The translations under genes were made by a program, and so were the position numbers. Below, one piece after another: positions 14,896 to 23,210 of a stretch of DNA of 34,263 bases. The DNA is from Deltaproteobacteria bacterium (lineage in GTDB: Bacteria > Myxococcota > Myxococcia > Myxococcales > 40CM-4-68-19). The notes below the pieces were generated by a model, which worked only from the letters and a program-made list of their open reading frames with translations, ran no database searches and was not told the origin of the DNA. Every line of letters begins with the position of its first letter. Within the stretch, counting starts at the first letter, position 1. The DNA is taken from the NCBI GenBank assembly GCA_005879805.1, contig VBKL01000052.1:1-34263 (forward strand). Reading direction: 5' to 3'.

Positions 14896-16260
14896 ATGGA
14901 CGCCGACGTCCTCATCATCGGAAGCGGTCAGGCCGGAGTGCCGCTCGCGACTCGCCTCGCGAAAGCCGGCAAGAAGGTGGTCCTCGTCGAGCGGAAGGAG
15001 CTCGGAGGGACCTGCATCAACGTCGGCTGCACGCCGACGAAAACGATGGTGGCGAGCGCGCGCGCCGCGCATGTCGCCCGGACGGCGGGCCGGCTGGGCG
15101 TTCACGCTGGCGAAGTGCGGGTCGACTTCCCCGCCGTGATCGATCGCAAGGACTCGATCGTCCGCCAATGGCGGCAAGGGGTCGAGAACCGCGTGAAGCA
15201 GGCCGGCGTCGTGCTCGTTCGCGGTCATGCTCGATTCGTCGGCCTCCGCCGCGTCGAAGTGGCAGGCGAGGTCCACTCCGCGCCGACCGTCATCGTCAAC
15301 ACCGGCGCGAGGGGCGTAGAGCCTACCATCGACGGACTTTCGAGCGTGCCCTGGCTGCACAACGGTACGCTGATGGAGCTCCGCGAGCTTCCCACGCACC
15401 TCGTGGTCCTCGGCGGGGGCTACATCGGCTGCGAGTTCGCGCAGATGTTCCGGCGCTTCGGCGCCCGCATCACCATCGTCGATCGCGCAGAGCACCTGCT
15501 CGGTCGCGAGGACCCGGACATCTCCGCCGAGGTGGAGAAGGCGTTTCGCGAGGAAGGGATCGAGCTCAAGCCACGCACGAAGGTCGCGCGCATCGAGGGC
15601 AAGCAGGGCGACGTCGCCGTACACTTCGAGGGCGGCGGGGAGGCGCGCGGCTCGCACCTGCTGGTCGCCGTCGGCAGGCGCCCGAACACCGACGACCTCG
15701 GTTGCGACAAGGGCGGGATCGATCTCGACGACAAGGGAGCAATCCGCGTCGACGATCGCTATCGCACCAGCGACGAAGGAACCTACGCCGTCGGCGACGT
15801 GACCGGAGGGCCGCAGTTCACGCACACCTCCTGGGACGACCATCGCATCCTCTTCGACATCCTCATGGGGAAGGGGAAGCGCGGGCGGAGCGGCAGGCAC
15901 GTCCCGTACACCGTCTTCACCGACCCTCAGGTCGCCGGCGTCGGCCTCACCGAGCGGGAGGCGCGCAAGAAGGGAATCAAGTTCGAGATCGCGTCGATGG
16001 ACTTCGGCGACATCGCCCGCGCCCGGGAAGTGGACGAGCCGCGCGGACGCTGCAAGATCCTCCTCGATCCGGACAGCGAACGGATCCTCGGCGTCTTCCT
16101 CTGCGGCGCCGAGGCCGGGGAGTTGATCCACATCTTCGTCCCGCTCATGCAGGCAGGCGCGAAAGCGACGGCGATCGTCGATGCCGAGTTCGTGCACCCG
16201 ACGTTCTCGGAAGGCATGCAATCGCTGGTGATGCGCCTCCCCCGCTATGCGCTCTCGTGA
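14896..16260 (+). CDS. MerA-like FAD/NAD(P)-dependent disulfide oxidoreductase
   Basis: A 454-residue class I pyridine nucleotide-disulfide oxidoreductase. The FAD-binding GSGQAGVPLA lies at about residue 9, and the redox-active disulfide is Cys40 and Cys45 in GGTCINVGCTPTK. The NAD(P) site is VVLGGGYIGCEFAQMF, the second FAD motif is YAVGDVTGGPQFTH, and the C-terminal HPTFSEGMQSL supplies the catalytic His-Glu. It resembles mercuric reductase-annotated proteins but lacks the N-terminal HMA domain and the C-terminal Cys pair of true MerA, so mercury reduction is unlikely. Substrate unknown; dihydrolipoamide or another thiol or quinone is possible. I chose the ATG at 14896 over an in-frame GTG at 14887 because AGGTGG at 14885-14890 is correctly spaced only for the ATG. 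It stands alone between the M56 gene and the aldolase-fold gene. Confidence 0.88.
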   Translation: MDADVLIIGSGQAGVPLATRLAKAGKKVVLVERKELGGTCINVGCTPTKTMVASARAAHVARTAGRLGVHAGEVRVDFPAVIDRKDSIVRQWRQGVENRVKQAGVVLVRGHARFVGLRRVEVAGEVHSAPTVIVNTGARGVEPTIDGLSSVPWLHNGTLMELRELPTHLVVLGGGYIGCEFAQMFRRFGARITIVDRAEHLLGREDPDISAEVEKAFREEGIELKPRTKVARIEGKQGDVAVHFEGGGEARGSHLLVAVGRRPNTDDLGCDKGGIDLDDKGAIRVDDRYRTSDEGTYAVGDVTGGPQFTHTSWDDHRILFDILMGKGKRGRSGRHVPYTVFTDPQVAGVGLTEREARKKGIKFEIASMDFGDIARAREVDEPRGRCKILLDPDSERILGVFLCGAEAGELIHIFVPLMQAGAKATAIVDAEFVHPTFSEGMQSLVMRLPRYALS

Positions 16261-16306
16261 CCAGCCGCTTCGCGCGGCGTAGGATTGCCACACTCGGAGG
16301 CGAAAA

Positions 16307-17146
16307 ATGATCGCTCTGCGCCGTGCATTCCTCGTCGCGTCTTGCTTCGCACTCTCCTTCGCAGCCGTTGCGCAGACGCAGCCCGCCCCCGCGGGCGCCA
16401 CGCAGCAGCCGCAGCAGACGTCGGACGACGCCATCGCGCGTCTCATCGACGATCTGGTGGCCGCGAACCGCATCCTCGTCGACCAGGGCGTCCTCGACGG
16501 ATACGGGCACGTCAGCGTGCGCAGCCCGCGCGACCCGACCCACTTCTACATGGCGCGGTCGATAGCCCCGGAGCTGGTGACCGCCAAGGATGTCCTGGAA
16601 TACGACCTGAGCGGCGAGCCGGTCGAGGCCAAGGGCGTGCCGCTTTTCATCGAGCGCTTCATCCACTCGGAGATCTACAAGGCGCGCCCCGACGTGATGG
16701 CGGTGGCGCACAACCACGCGCCCTCGCTCATCCCCTTCGGCGTGACGGGGCAGGAACTGAAGCCGCTCTACCACATGAGCGCGTTCCTCTCCGGAGGCGT
16801 TCCGATCTTCGAGATCCGGACCGCCGGCGGCGAGACGGACATGCTGGTCCGCAATCCGCAGCTGGGAAAGGCGCTGGCGAAGACGCTCGGAGCGCGGCCG
16901 GTGGCGCTCATGCGCGGCCACGGCGCGGTGGTGGTCGCGACCGACCTGCCGCGCGTCGTCTTCCGCTCGGTCTACACGGAGCAGAACGCGAAGCTGCAGG
17001 CGCAAGCGATGCAGCTCGGCGGCAAGCAGGTGAAGTTCCTCGACGCGGAAGAAGCGAAGAAGGCAGAAGCTTCCATCGCCGGAACGATCGGACGGCCGTG
17101 GGAGCTCTGGAAGCGCAAGGCGCTCGCGGGTGCCGCGCAAAAGTAA
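16307..17146 (+). CDS. exported class II aldolase/adducin-fold protein
   Basis: The ATG at 16307 is preceded by GGAGG (16296-16300). The 279-residue product has a Sec signal peptide (MIALRRAFLVASCFALSFAA, cleavage near AVAQ-TQ), then a Pro/Gln-rich linker and a class II aldolase/adducin domain from about residue 40. The expected metal and catalytic residues are present: Glu116 in IERFIHSEIYKARPDV, His135 and His137 in VAHNHAPS, and His205 in RGHGAVVV. In the cytoplasmic family these enzymes split sugar phosphates or decarboxylate; here the signal peptide places it in the periplasm. Substrate unknown. It lies 4 bases upstream of the patatin gene, so the two probably form an operon. Confidence 0.88.
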   Translation: MIALRRAFLVASCFALSFAAVAQTQPAPAGATQQPQQTSDDAIARLIDDLVAANRILVDQGVLDGYGHVSVRSPRDPTHFYMARSIAPELVTAKDVLEYDLSGEPVEAKGVPLFIERFIHSEIYKARPDVMAVAHNHAPSLIPFGVTGQELKPLYHMSAFLSGGVPIFEIRTAGGETDMLVRNPQLGKALAKTLGARPVALMRGHGAVVVATDLPRVVFRSVYTEQNAKLQAQAMQLGGKQVKFLDAEEAKKAEASIAGTIGRPWELWKRKALAGAAQK

Positions 17147-17150
17147 GGTC

Positions 17151-18107
17151 ATGGCGCCGTACCACATGCTCGCGATCGACGGCGGCGGCGTGCGCGGCGT
17201 CTTCGCGGCGCGCATCCTCGATCGCTTGCAGCAGCAGACGGGATTCCTCGATCGGACCGAGCTCCTGGCCGGCACCTCCACCGGAGGCATCCTCGCGCTC
17301 GGTCTCGCCGCTGGCCTCACTCCCGCCGAGATGGCGAAGCTGTACCTCGACCATTCGCGGGAGATCTTCGACGCTTCGTTGCTCCGGAAGGTCGCCACCG
17401 GCGACGGTGTGCTGGGCTCCCGCTACGACAACGCAGCCCTGCGCAAGGTCGCCCGGAACGTCTTCGGGGATCGCAAGCTCCGCGACCTCGAGAAGCGCGT
17501 TCTCATCCCCACCTTCGATCTCGACAACGGAGACGGTCCGGTGCCGCTCCCTGCCGGCGCGCTCCGCACCTGGAAGCCGAAATTCTTCCACAACTTCCCC
17601 GGCGAGGATTCCGACGGGGAGCAGAAGGCCGCCGACGTGGCGATGCGCACCTCGGCCGCGCCCACGTTCCTGCCCACTTACCAGGGCTACATCGACGGCG
17701 GCGTGGTCGCGAACAATCCCAGCGTGGCGGCCGTCGCGCTCGCGCTGCACCCGGAAGGGGCAGGGCGGAGCATCGGCGAGCTGCGCCTCTTTTCACTCAG
17801 CACCGGAACCAACAGCGAGTACATCTCCGGCGACCATGCCTGGGGCGCGGCAAGCTGGGGGATCCGGCTCATCGAGCTGATGATCGGCGGCACCTCCGGC
17901 GTCGCCGACTACGAGTGCAAGGTGATCCTCGGGCCGACCCGCTATTTCCGGCTCGATCCCGTCCTCGACGCGAACGTGGCGCTCGACGACGCGGGCCGGG
18001 TGAACGATCTCTACGACTGGGCCTCGCGGGTGCCGATCCAGGCCACGGTGGACTGGCTTCGCGGGTTCTTCCTCGCGCCGGACGCGGGCGCGGTCAACGT
18101 CTCCTGA
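17151..18107 (+). CDS. patatin-like phospholipase
   Basis: A 318-residue patatin-domain protein. The oxyanion-hole loop is IDGGGVRGVF (from about residue 9), the nucleophile is Ser43 in AGTSTGGILA, and the second member of the dyad is Asp182 in YIDGGVVANNPSVAA. No signal peptide is visible, so it is likely cytoplasmic or delivered by another route. The family hydrolyses acyl chains from phospholipids. I preferred the ATG at 17151, preceded by TAAGG, to a GTG at 17130 that overlaps the aldolase-fold gene. Patatins occur as effectors in CBASS defence (CapV), but no nucleotidyltransferase is nearby and the neighbour is an exported aldolase-fold protein, so a defence role is not supported. Converges with the small HMA-fold gene 15 bases downstream. 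Confidence 0.9.
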   Translation: MAPYHMLAIDGGGVRGVFAARILDRLQQQTGFLDRTELLAGTSTGGILALGLAAGLTPAEMAKLYLDHSREIFDASLLRKVATGDGVLGSRYDNAALRKVARNVFGDRKLRDLEKRVLIPTFDLDNGDGPVPLPAGALRTWKPKFFHNFPGEDSDGEQKAADVAMRTSAAPTFLPTYQGYIDGGVVANNPSVAAVALALHPEGAGRSIGELRLFSLSTGTNSEYISGDHAWGAASWGIRLIELMIGGTSGVADYECKVILGPTRYFRLDPVLDANVALDDAGRVNDLYDWASRVPIQATVDWLRGFFLAPDAGAVNVS

Positions 18108-18122
18108 GCGAGCGCCCGGGCC

Positions 18123-18395
18123 CTACTTCTTCACCGAGTAGCCGGCGCCCGCCACGGCCTTTTCGATCGCGGCGCGGTTCGTGGCGGCGTCGTCGTAGGT
18201 GACGGTCAATTCGGCCTTGACCTTGTCGGTCTCGACCCGCACGACGCCCTTGACGGCGCGCACGGCCTGCTCCGACTTGTAGGCGTCGCCCGAGCTATGC
18301 CAGCCGGCGACCTTGAGCGTGTCGGTTTTCTGCGCCGCGGCGGCGGCGGTAGCGAGACCCAGGAAGAGCAAGGCGGCCCGGAAGGTCCGTTTCAC
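18123..18395 (-). CDS. small exported HMA-fold protein lacking the metal-binding cysteines
   Basis: A 90-residue protein: signal peptide MKRTFRAALLFLGLATAAAA, then a single heavy-metal-associated (MerP-like) domain. The position of the usual GMxCxxC loop reads GWHSSGDAYK (31-40), with Ser34 and Asp37 where the two metal cysteines should be. The rest of the fold is well kept: SEQAVRAVKGVVRVETD, AELTVTYDD, IEKAVAGAGYSVKK. There is no frameshift or stop. It should be periplasmic. It cannot bind soft metals through a Cys pair, so it may use other ligands or have a structural or partner-binding role. Single gene, with the 49-base repeat just upstream. Confidence 0.85.
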   Translation of the reverse strand: MKRTFRAALLFLGLATAAAAAQKTDTLKVAGWHSSGDAYKSEQAVRAVKGVVRVETDKVKAELTVTYDDAATNRAAIEKAVAGAGYSVKK

Positions 18396-18448
18396 GTTGC
18401 ACCTCCAAAGGTTCTATTAATCGGCTGGACAGCGAAGCGCCACCGAAC

Positions 18449-18497
18449 GGAGGAGCGGGCTTTGCCCGCGACGGGCGGAGGCCGAAGGCTGTAGCAT
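18449..18497 (+). repeat. dispersed palindromic repeat, copy B (intergenic)
   Basis: This is the second copy of the 49-base unit found inside the permease gene, here on the plus strand. It lies in the 136-base space between the divergent HMA-fold and SDR genes. Bases 18449-18489 are identical to the reverse complement of 5038-5078; the remaining 8 bases differ at two positions. The hairpin GCGGGC-TTT-GCCCGC is at 18454-18468. It might affect transcription or mRNA ends of the flanking genes, but nothing in the sequence proves this. Confidence 0.9.
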
Positions 18498-18531
18498 ACG
18501 GTAGCCGAACGCCTACCTGCCTGTTTTGCGA

Positions 18532-19215
18532 ATGCCGACTGCGCTGATCACCGGAGCGAGCCGCGGGATCGGCCGCGAAGTCGCCAAAGAGTTGGCCCGG
18601 GAGGGCTACACGGTCCTGCTCGGGGTCCGCGATCCGGGCGCCGCGCCTGCGCTCCGGGGCGCCCGCGCGGAGCAGGTGGACGTCGCATCGCCGCAATCGA
18701 TCGGGAAGCTCGCGGCACGCGTGCCGGATCTCGACCTGCTGGTAAACAACGCCGGCGTCTACCAGGCGCCGCGGCCGGAAATCTGGGCGGTCAACGTGCG
18801 GGGCCCGCTCCTCCTCACCCGCGCGCTCCTCCCGAAGCTGAACCACGGGGCGCGCGTGGTGATGGTGACGAGCGGGCTCGGCTCGCTCGCAAGCCAGTCC
18901 GTCGAGCTCTCCCGCAGGCTGCGCGATCCCGCGCTGAAGCTGGACGACATACTCGCGCTCTGCGACGAGATGCCAGGCGGGTACGGCGCGAGCAAAGCGA
19001 CCCTCAACGCGATGGCGCGACTCTTCGCCGAAGAGCTTCGCTCCCGCGGCATCCTCGTCAATGCCACCGACCCGGGCTGGGTGCGGACCGACATGGGCGG
19101 CTCCGGGGCGCCCCGCTCGATCGCGCAGGGCGCCGCCTCGGTCCTCTGGGCGTGCAGGCTCCCTCCGACGGGCCCGACGGGCGGCGTCTTCCGCGACGGC
19201 GTGGCGGCGGGCTGA
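18532..19215 (+). CDS. short-chain dehydrogenase/reductase (SDR)
   Basis: A 227-residue classical SDR. Cofactor motif TGASRGIG is at 7-14, DVASPQSIGKLA contains the acidic residue near the adenine, and NNAG lies near residue 72. The active-site Tyr151 and Lys155 are in YGASK, followed by NATDPGWVRTDMGG. Length is a little short because the C-terminal region is trimmed. I chose the ATG at 18532 rather than a TTG two codons earlier; no strong ribosome site is visible. The product is an NAD(P)-dependent oxidoreductase resembling sniffer/carbonyl reductase-like SDRs; substrate unknown. Confidence 0.9.
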   Translation: MPTALITGASRGIGREVAKELAREGYTVLLGVRDPGAAPALRGARAEQVDVASPQSIGKLAARVPDLDLLVNNAGVYQAPRPEIWAVNVRGPLLLTRALLPKLNHGARVVMVTSGLGSLASQSVELSRRLRDPALKLDDILALCDEMPGGYGASKATLNAMARLFAEELRSRGILVNATDPGWVRTDMGGSGAPRSIAQGAASVLWACRLPPTGPTGGVFRDGVAAG

Positions 19216-19276
19216 AGGGGCGATTCCCTCGCCCGGGCGCATTTGCGAAGATGCCTGCTCCCTGGAGGTCTTGCCC

Positions 19277-19580
19277 ATGAGTGGAAGAATCTGCCTCGTC
19301 GCGACCTTGTTCTGCGCCGGCGCGGCGCATGCGCTCACCGCCGATGAGGTGGTGCAGAAGAACGTCGAGGCGCGCGGCGGGCTGGAGAAGATGCGTGCGC
19401 TCCGTTCGCTGCGCCTGACCGGCAAGGTCCTCTTTGGCAGCGAGGACTCGCCCATCGAGGCCCAGTACGCGCAGCTCATGGCGCGCCCCGGTCTCTACCG
19501 CGAGGAGACGACGCTCCAGGGCCTGACGGCCGTCGACGCCTGGGACGGCAAGGAGGGATGGAAGCTCTCCCCGTTCGGCG
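19277..19580 (+). pseudogene. LolA-like N-terminal fragment, cut off by a frameshift from the following gene
   Basis: The ATG at 19277, with CTGGAGGTC upstream as ribosome site, encodes a signal peptide (MSGRICLVATLFCAGAAHAL) and the first part of an outer-membrane lipoprotein-sorting (LolA-like) domain: ADEVVQKNVEARGGLEKMRA and so on to GWKLSPFGG. At about 19571-19580 the frame changes. The rest of the same domain continues in the next frame as SADDAKELAQSADLDGPLVD. By comparison with the family about ten residues seem to be missing at the junction, so a deletion of about 30 bases plus or minus one is likely. The original gene probably ran from 19277 to 23201. Confidence 0.75.
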
Positions 19581-19679
19581 GACGACGCCAAGGAGCTGGC
19601 CCAGTCTGCCGATCTCGACGGGCCGCTCGTCGACTGGAAGGAGAAGGGCAACCGCATCGAGGTTCTCGGCACCGAAGAC

Positions 19680-22600
19680 GTGGACGGCACCGAGGCGGTG
19701 AAGCTTCGCGTCGTGCGCAAGGACGGAGACGTCGTCACCTACTTCCTCGACGAGGATACCTTCCTCGCCATCCGGGAATTGCACCAGAGGATGATCCGGG
19801 GATCGGAGCGGATCGTCGAAGTCGACGTCGGCAGCTACACCGACGTCGCTGGCGTCCTCGTTCCATTCACGCTCGAGGCAGGCCGGCTGGGCGCGCCCAA
19901 GACGACTCGCGTGACCATCGAGCGCGCCGAGGCCAACGTTCCCGTCGACGAGACGGTCTTCCGCTTTCCGCCGGGGGGCGCGAAGGTGGCGCGGGCGATC
20001 GTCGCCGGACCGCCGGCACCAGAGGGCCCGGTGCGTCACGCGACTGTGGCGCAGAACGCGCGGCCCCCGGTCTTCGATGCGGGAGTGCTCTCCGGACTGG
20101 GAGCGCGGAACATCGGCTCCGCGGCGATGAGCGGCCGCGTCTCGGCGGTCGCCGCCCGCGTGGAGGACGGCAAGACCACCGTCTATGTCGGCGCGGCGAG
20201 CGGCGGCGTGTGGAAATCGTACGACGGTGGAACGACTTTCAAGCCCCTCTTCGACAAGCAGAAGGTGCAGTCGATCGGCGCCATCGCCATCGACCCGAGC
20301 GATGCGCGCACCGTCTGGGTGGGCACGGGCGAAGCCTGGACCCGCAACTCGGTCTCGGTCGGCGACGGCATCTATCGCTCCACCGACGGAGGAGAGACCT
20401 GGACCAACATGGGGCTGCGCGAGTCCGAGCGCGTCGCGCGCATCGTCGTGCATCCGAAGAACGGCAACGTGGTGTACGCCTGCGTTCCCGGAAAGCTGTG
20501 GAGCGACTCGGCGGAGCGGGGCCTCTTCAAGACGGAAGACGGCGGCAAGACCTGGTCGCAGATCCTGCGCGGCCCGAACCTCTCCACCGGGTGCTCGAGC
20601 CTCTCGATGGATCCGGGCAATCCTGAGGTCCTCTTCGCGGCGCTGTGGGACTTCCGCCGCAAGGGATGGACGTTCCGCTCGGGCGGCGAGGGCGCCGATG
20701 CCACGAGCGGCAGCGCGCTGCTCCGCTCGGCGGACGGCGGCAAGACATGGAGCGAAGTCTCGAAGGGTCTCGGGCCCAAGCCGTACGGGCGCATCGAGGT
20801 GGCGATCGCGCCCTCCAATTCGCGCATCGTCTACGCCTTCGTCGAGTCGACCGAGTCGGCGCTCTATCGATCGAGCGACGGTGGCCAGACCTGGGAGGCC
20901 CGCGACCGGAGCCAGAGCATGGTCTGGCGGCCGTTCTATTTCGCGCGCCTCGTGATCGATCCGAAGAACCCGGAACGCCTCTTCAAGACCAACCTCCGCC
21001 TCATCGTCTCGGACGACGGCGGGCGGAGCTTCACCAGCGCCCAGGGCAGGGCGCACGGCGACTGGCACGATCTCTGGATCGATCCCGAGAACCCGAAGCA
21101 CATCCTCGGCGGAGACGACGGCGGCTTCTGGATGTCCTACGACGGCGGCAGCCGCTGGTGGAAGTCGAACAACCTTCCCATCTCGCAATTCTACCACGTG
21201 AGCGTGGACGCGAAGGACCCGTACCAGGTCTACGGCGGCCTGCAGGACAACAGCTCTTGGGCGGGCGACTCGTCCTATCCCGGCGGCATCTCCAACCAGC
21301 GCTGGGAGAATCTCTACGGCGGCGACGGCTTCTGGACGGTGCCCGATCCGAGCGATCCCAATGCGGTCTACGCCGAGTCGCAAGGCGGGTACATCGGGCG
21401 CGTCGACCGGGTACGCCAATCGACCCGCGACATCCAGCCGAAGGCGCTCTACAAGGAGAAGCTGCGCTTCAACTGGAACACGCCGATCCACGCCAGCACG
21501 ACGCAGAAGGGCGTCATCTACATCGGCGCGCAGTTCCTCTTCCGCTCGCGCGACCGGGGCGACACCTGGGAGCGCATCTCGCCCGATCTGACCACCAACG
21601 ATCCGGAGAAGCAGAAGCAGGAGGAGTCGGGCGGCGTCACCGTCGACAACTCGTCGGCGGAGATGCACACCACCATCTATTCGATCAGCGAGTCGCCGCT
21701 CGACGCGCGCACCGTCTGGGTCGGCACCGACGACGGCAATGTCCAGCTCACCCGCGACGGCGGGAAGACGTGGACCAACGTGGTCGCCAACGTTCCGGGC
21801 TTGCCGTCCGCGTCCTGGGTGAGCTGGGTCGAGGCGAGCCGGTTCGACAAGGCGACGGCGTATGCGGCCTTCGATCGCCACACCTTCGGGGACATGACGC
21901 CGTGGGTGTATCGCACGACCGATGCCGGCAAGACCTGGACCCGCATCGTCGCTCCCGGGAAGGGCGTGCGGGGCTACGCGCACGTCATCAAGGAAGATGC
22001 CGTCAAGAAGGACTTGCTCTTCTGCGGCACGGAATTCGGTTTGTGGATCTCGGTCGACGGCGGCGCGAAGTGGGCCGAGTTCAAGGGCAACGGGTTCCCC
22101 AGCGTCGCGGTGCGCGAGGTGCAGGTGCAGCCGCGCGAGGGCGACCTCGTCATCGCGACGCACGGACGAGGGATCTGGATCGTGGACGACCTGACTCCGT
22201 TGCGCGCGCTGACGCCGGCGGTGCTCGCGGAGGGAGCCGCGTTCCTGCCGGGGCGGCCGGCGCAGCAGCGGATGTCGGGACAGGGCGGCTGGGTGGAAGG
22301 CGACGCGACCTTCGTGGGCGAGAACCCCTCCGGCGGGGCCGTGATCACCTACTACCAGCAGGCGCGCCACGTGTTGGGGCCGATGCGGCTCGAGATCCTC
22401 GACGCGCAGGGCAAGCTGGTGGAGACGCTTTCCCCGAGCAAGCGGCGCGGGATCGCCCGCGTGACCTGGTCGATGCTGCTCAAGCCGCCCAAGGTGCCGC
22501 GCGCGGCGCAGGTGGCGTTCAGCGCCTCGCAAGGTCCGCGTGTCCTCCCCGGGACGTACACGGTGCGGCTCACCAAGGGCGAGATGGTGGTTACCACCAG

Positions 22601-23201
22601 GATCGAGGTGGCCCTCGATCGCCGCGCTCCGTACGACCTGGCCGCGCGCGAGCAGCAGCTCGACGCGGTGAGGGAGATGTACAAGCTCTTCGCCGACATG
22701 AGCACGCTCGTCGAGCGAGTTGAATCGGCACAGAACGCCGCCGAGGCGCGGCAGAAGCAAGTCGGACGCGGCGACGCTCTTTCCGCCAGGCTCCACGGTC
22801 TTCTGGAAAAGATCGCGGACGTCCGCAAGCAGATCGTCGCCACCAAGGAAGGCGGGGCCATAACAGGCGAGGAGCGGATCCGCGAGCACGCCGACCTCCT
22901 CTACGGCGCGCTCAACACCTGGGAGGGACGGCCGGGGCGCTACCAGGTCGAGCGCATCGGCGCGCTCAAGCGGGAGCTGGACGACGCGCGGCGCGAGTTC
23001 GACGGCCTCGTCGAGCACACCGTGCGCCCGGTGAACGACGAGCTGCGCTCGCGCAACCTTGCGCCCATTCCCACCGCGCCTCCGCTTCCCGGCGCCGCGT
23101 CCGTCGATCGGCTGACTCCGGACGCGCTCGCGGCAGTTTCGTGCGCGCGCGAATTCCAGGAGTGCGAGGTCGGGCGGGCCGCGACGGAAAAGGAACGGTA
23201 G
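19680..23201 (+). CDS. Vps10/BNR-repeat beta-propeller protein with a LolA-like N-terminal remnant (3' part of a frameshifted gene)
   Basis: From the first in-frame start (GTG 19680) the frame encodes 1173 residues; homology in this frame already begins near 19575. About residues 1-105 complete the LolA-like domain (VDVGSYTDVAGVLVPFTLEA, VPVDETVFRFPPGG). After a linker comes a sortilin/Vps10-type propeller region, which begins GLGARNIGSAAMSGRVSAVA and carries about eleven Asp-box motifs such as STDGGETW, TEDGGKTW, SADGGKTW, SSDGGQTW, SRDRGDTW and TTDAGKTW. The propellers end near HGRGIWIVDDL. A C-terminal region of mixed strands and helices follows (FADMSTLVERV, KRELDDARREFDGLVEH). Such proteins are normally exported, and the family is often labelled 'glycosyl hydrolase' without proof. 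If the frameshift is real, the product lacks a signal peptide and is probably non-functional; if it is a sequencing error, the full protein has about 1310 residues. Confidence 0.82.
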   Translation: MDGTEAVKLRVVRKDGDVVTYFLDEDTFLAIRELHQRMIRGSERIVEVDVGSYTDVAGVLVPFTLEAGRLGAPKTTRVTIERAEANVPVDETVFRFPPGGAKVARAIVAGPPAPEGPVRHATVAQNARPPVFDAGVLSGLGARNIGSAAMSGRVSAVAARVEDGKTTVYVGAASGGVWKSYDGGTTFKPLFDKQKVQSIGAIAIDPSDARTVWVGTGEAWTRNSVSVGDGIYRSTDGGETWTNMGLRESERVARIVVHPKNGNVVYACVPGKLWSDSAERGLFKTEDGGKTWSQILRGPNLSTGCSSLSMDPGNPEVLFAALWDFRRKGWTFRSGGEGADATSGSALLRSADGGKTWSEVSKGLGPKPYGRIEVAIAPSNSRIVYAFVESTESALYRSSDGGQTWEARDRSQSMVWRPFYFARLVIDPKNPERLFKTNLRLIVSDDGGRSFTSAQGRAHGDWHDLWIDPENPKHILGGDDGGFWMSYDGGSRWWKSNNLPISQFYHVSVDAKDPYQVYGGLQDNSSWAGDSSYPGGISNQRWENLYGGDGFWTVPDPSDPNAVYAESQGGYIGRVDRVRQSTRDIQPKALYKEKLRFNWNTPIHASTTQKGVIYIGAQFLFRSRDRGDTWERISPDLTTNDPEKQKQEESGGVTVDNSSAEMHTTIYSISESPLDARTVWVGTDDGNVQLTRDGGKTWTNVVANVPGLPSASWVSWVEASRFDKATAYAAFDRHTFGDMTPWVYRTTDAGKTWTRIVAPGKGVRGYAHVIKEDAVKKDLLFCGTEFGLWISVDGGAKWAEFKGNGFPSVAVREVQVQPREGDLVIATHGRGIWIVDDLTPLRALTPAVLAEGAAFLPGRPAQQRMSGQGGWVEGDATFVGENPSGGAVITYYQQARHVLGPMRLEILDAQGKLVETLSPSKRRGIARVTWSMLLKPPKVPRAAQVAFSASQGPRVLPGTYTVRLTKGEMVVTTRIEVALDRRAPYDLAAREQQLDAVREMYKLFADMSTLVERVESAQNAAEARQKQVGRGDALSARLHGLLEKIADVRKQIVATKEGGAITGEERIREHADLLYGALNTWEGRPGRYQVERIGALKRELDDARREFDGLVEHTVRPVNDELRSRNLAPIPTAPPLPGAASVDRLTPDALAAVSCAREFQECEVGRAATEKER

Positions 23202-23210
23202 GCTCCCAGG

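Noticed and set aside
14896..16260. Mercuric reductase with an HMA partner, i.e. a mercury resistance locus
   Set aside because: The oxidoreductase lacks the NmerA domain and C-terminal cysteines, the HMA-fold protein at 18123-18395 lacks both cysteines, and there is no merR or merT.
13312..16473. A 1053-codon open frame on the minus strand
   Set aside because: It is antisense to the M56-TPR and disulfide oxidoreductase genes, both of which have clear motifs; the antisense product has none.
17151..18107. Patatin as a CBASS (CapV-like) defence effector
   Set aside because: No CD-NTase, Cap2/Cap3 or other defence gene is nearby; its partner is an exported aldolase-fold protein.
19218..19234. 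GGGCGA-TTCCC-TCGCCC hairpin after the SDR gene as a terminator
   Set aside because: There is no T-run after the stem, and the short stem is expected by chance in GC-rich DNA.
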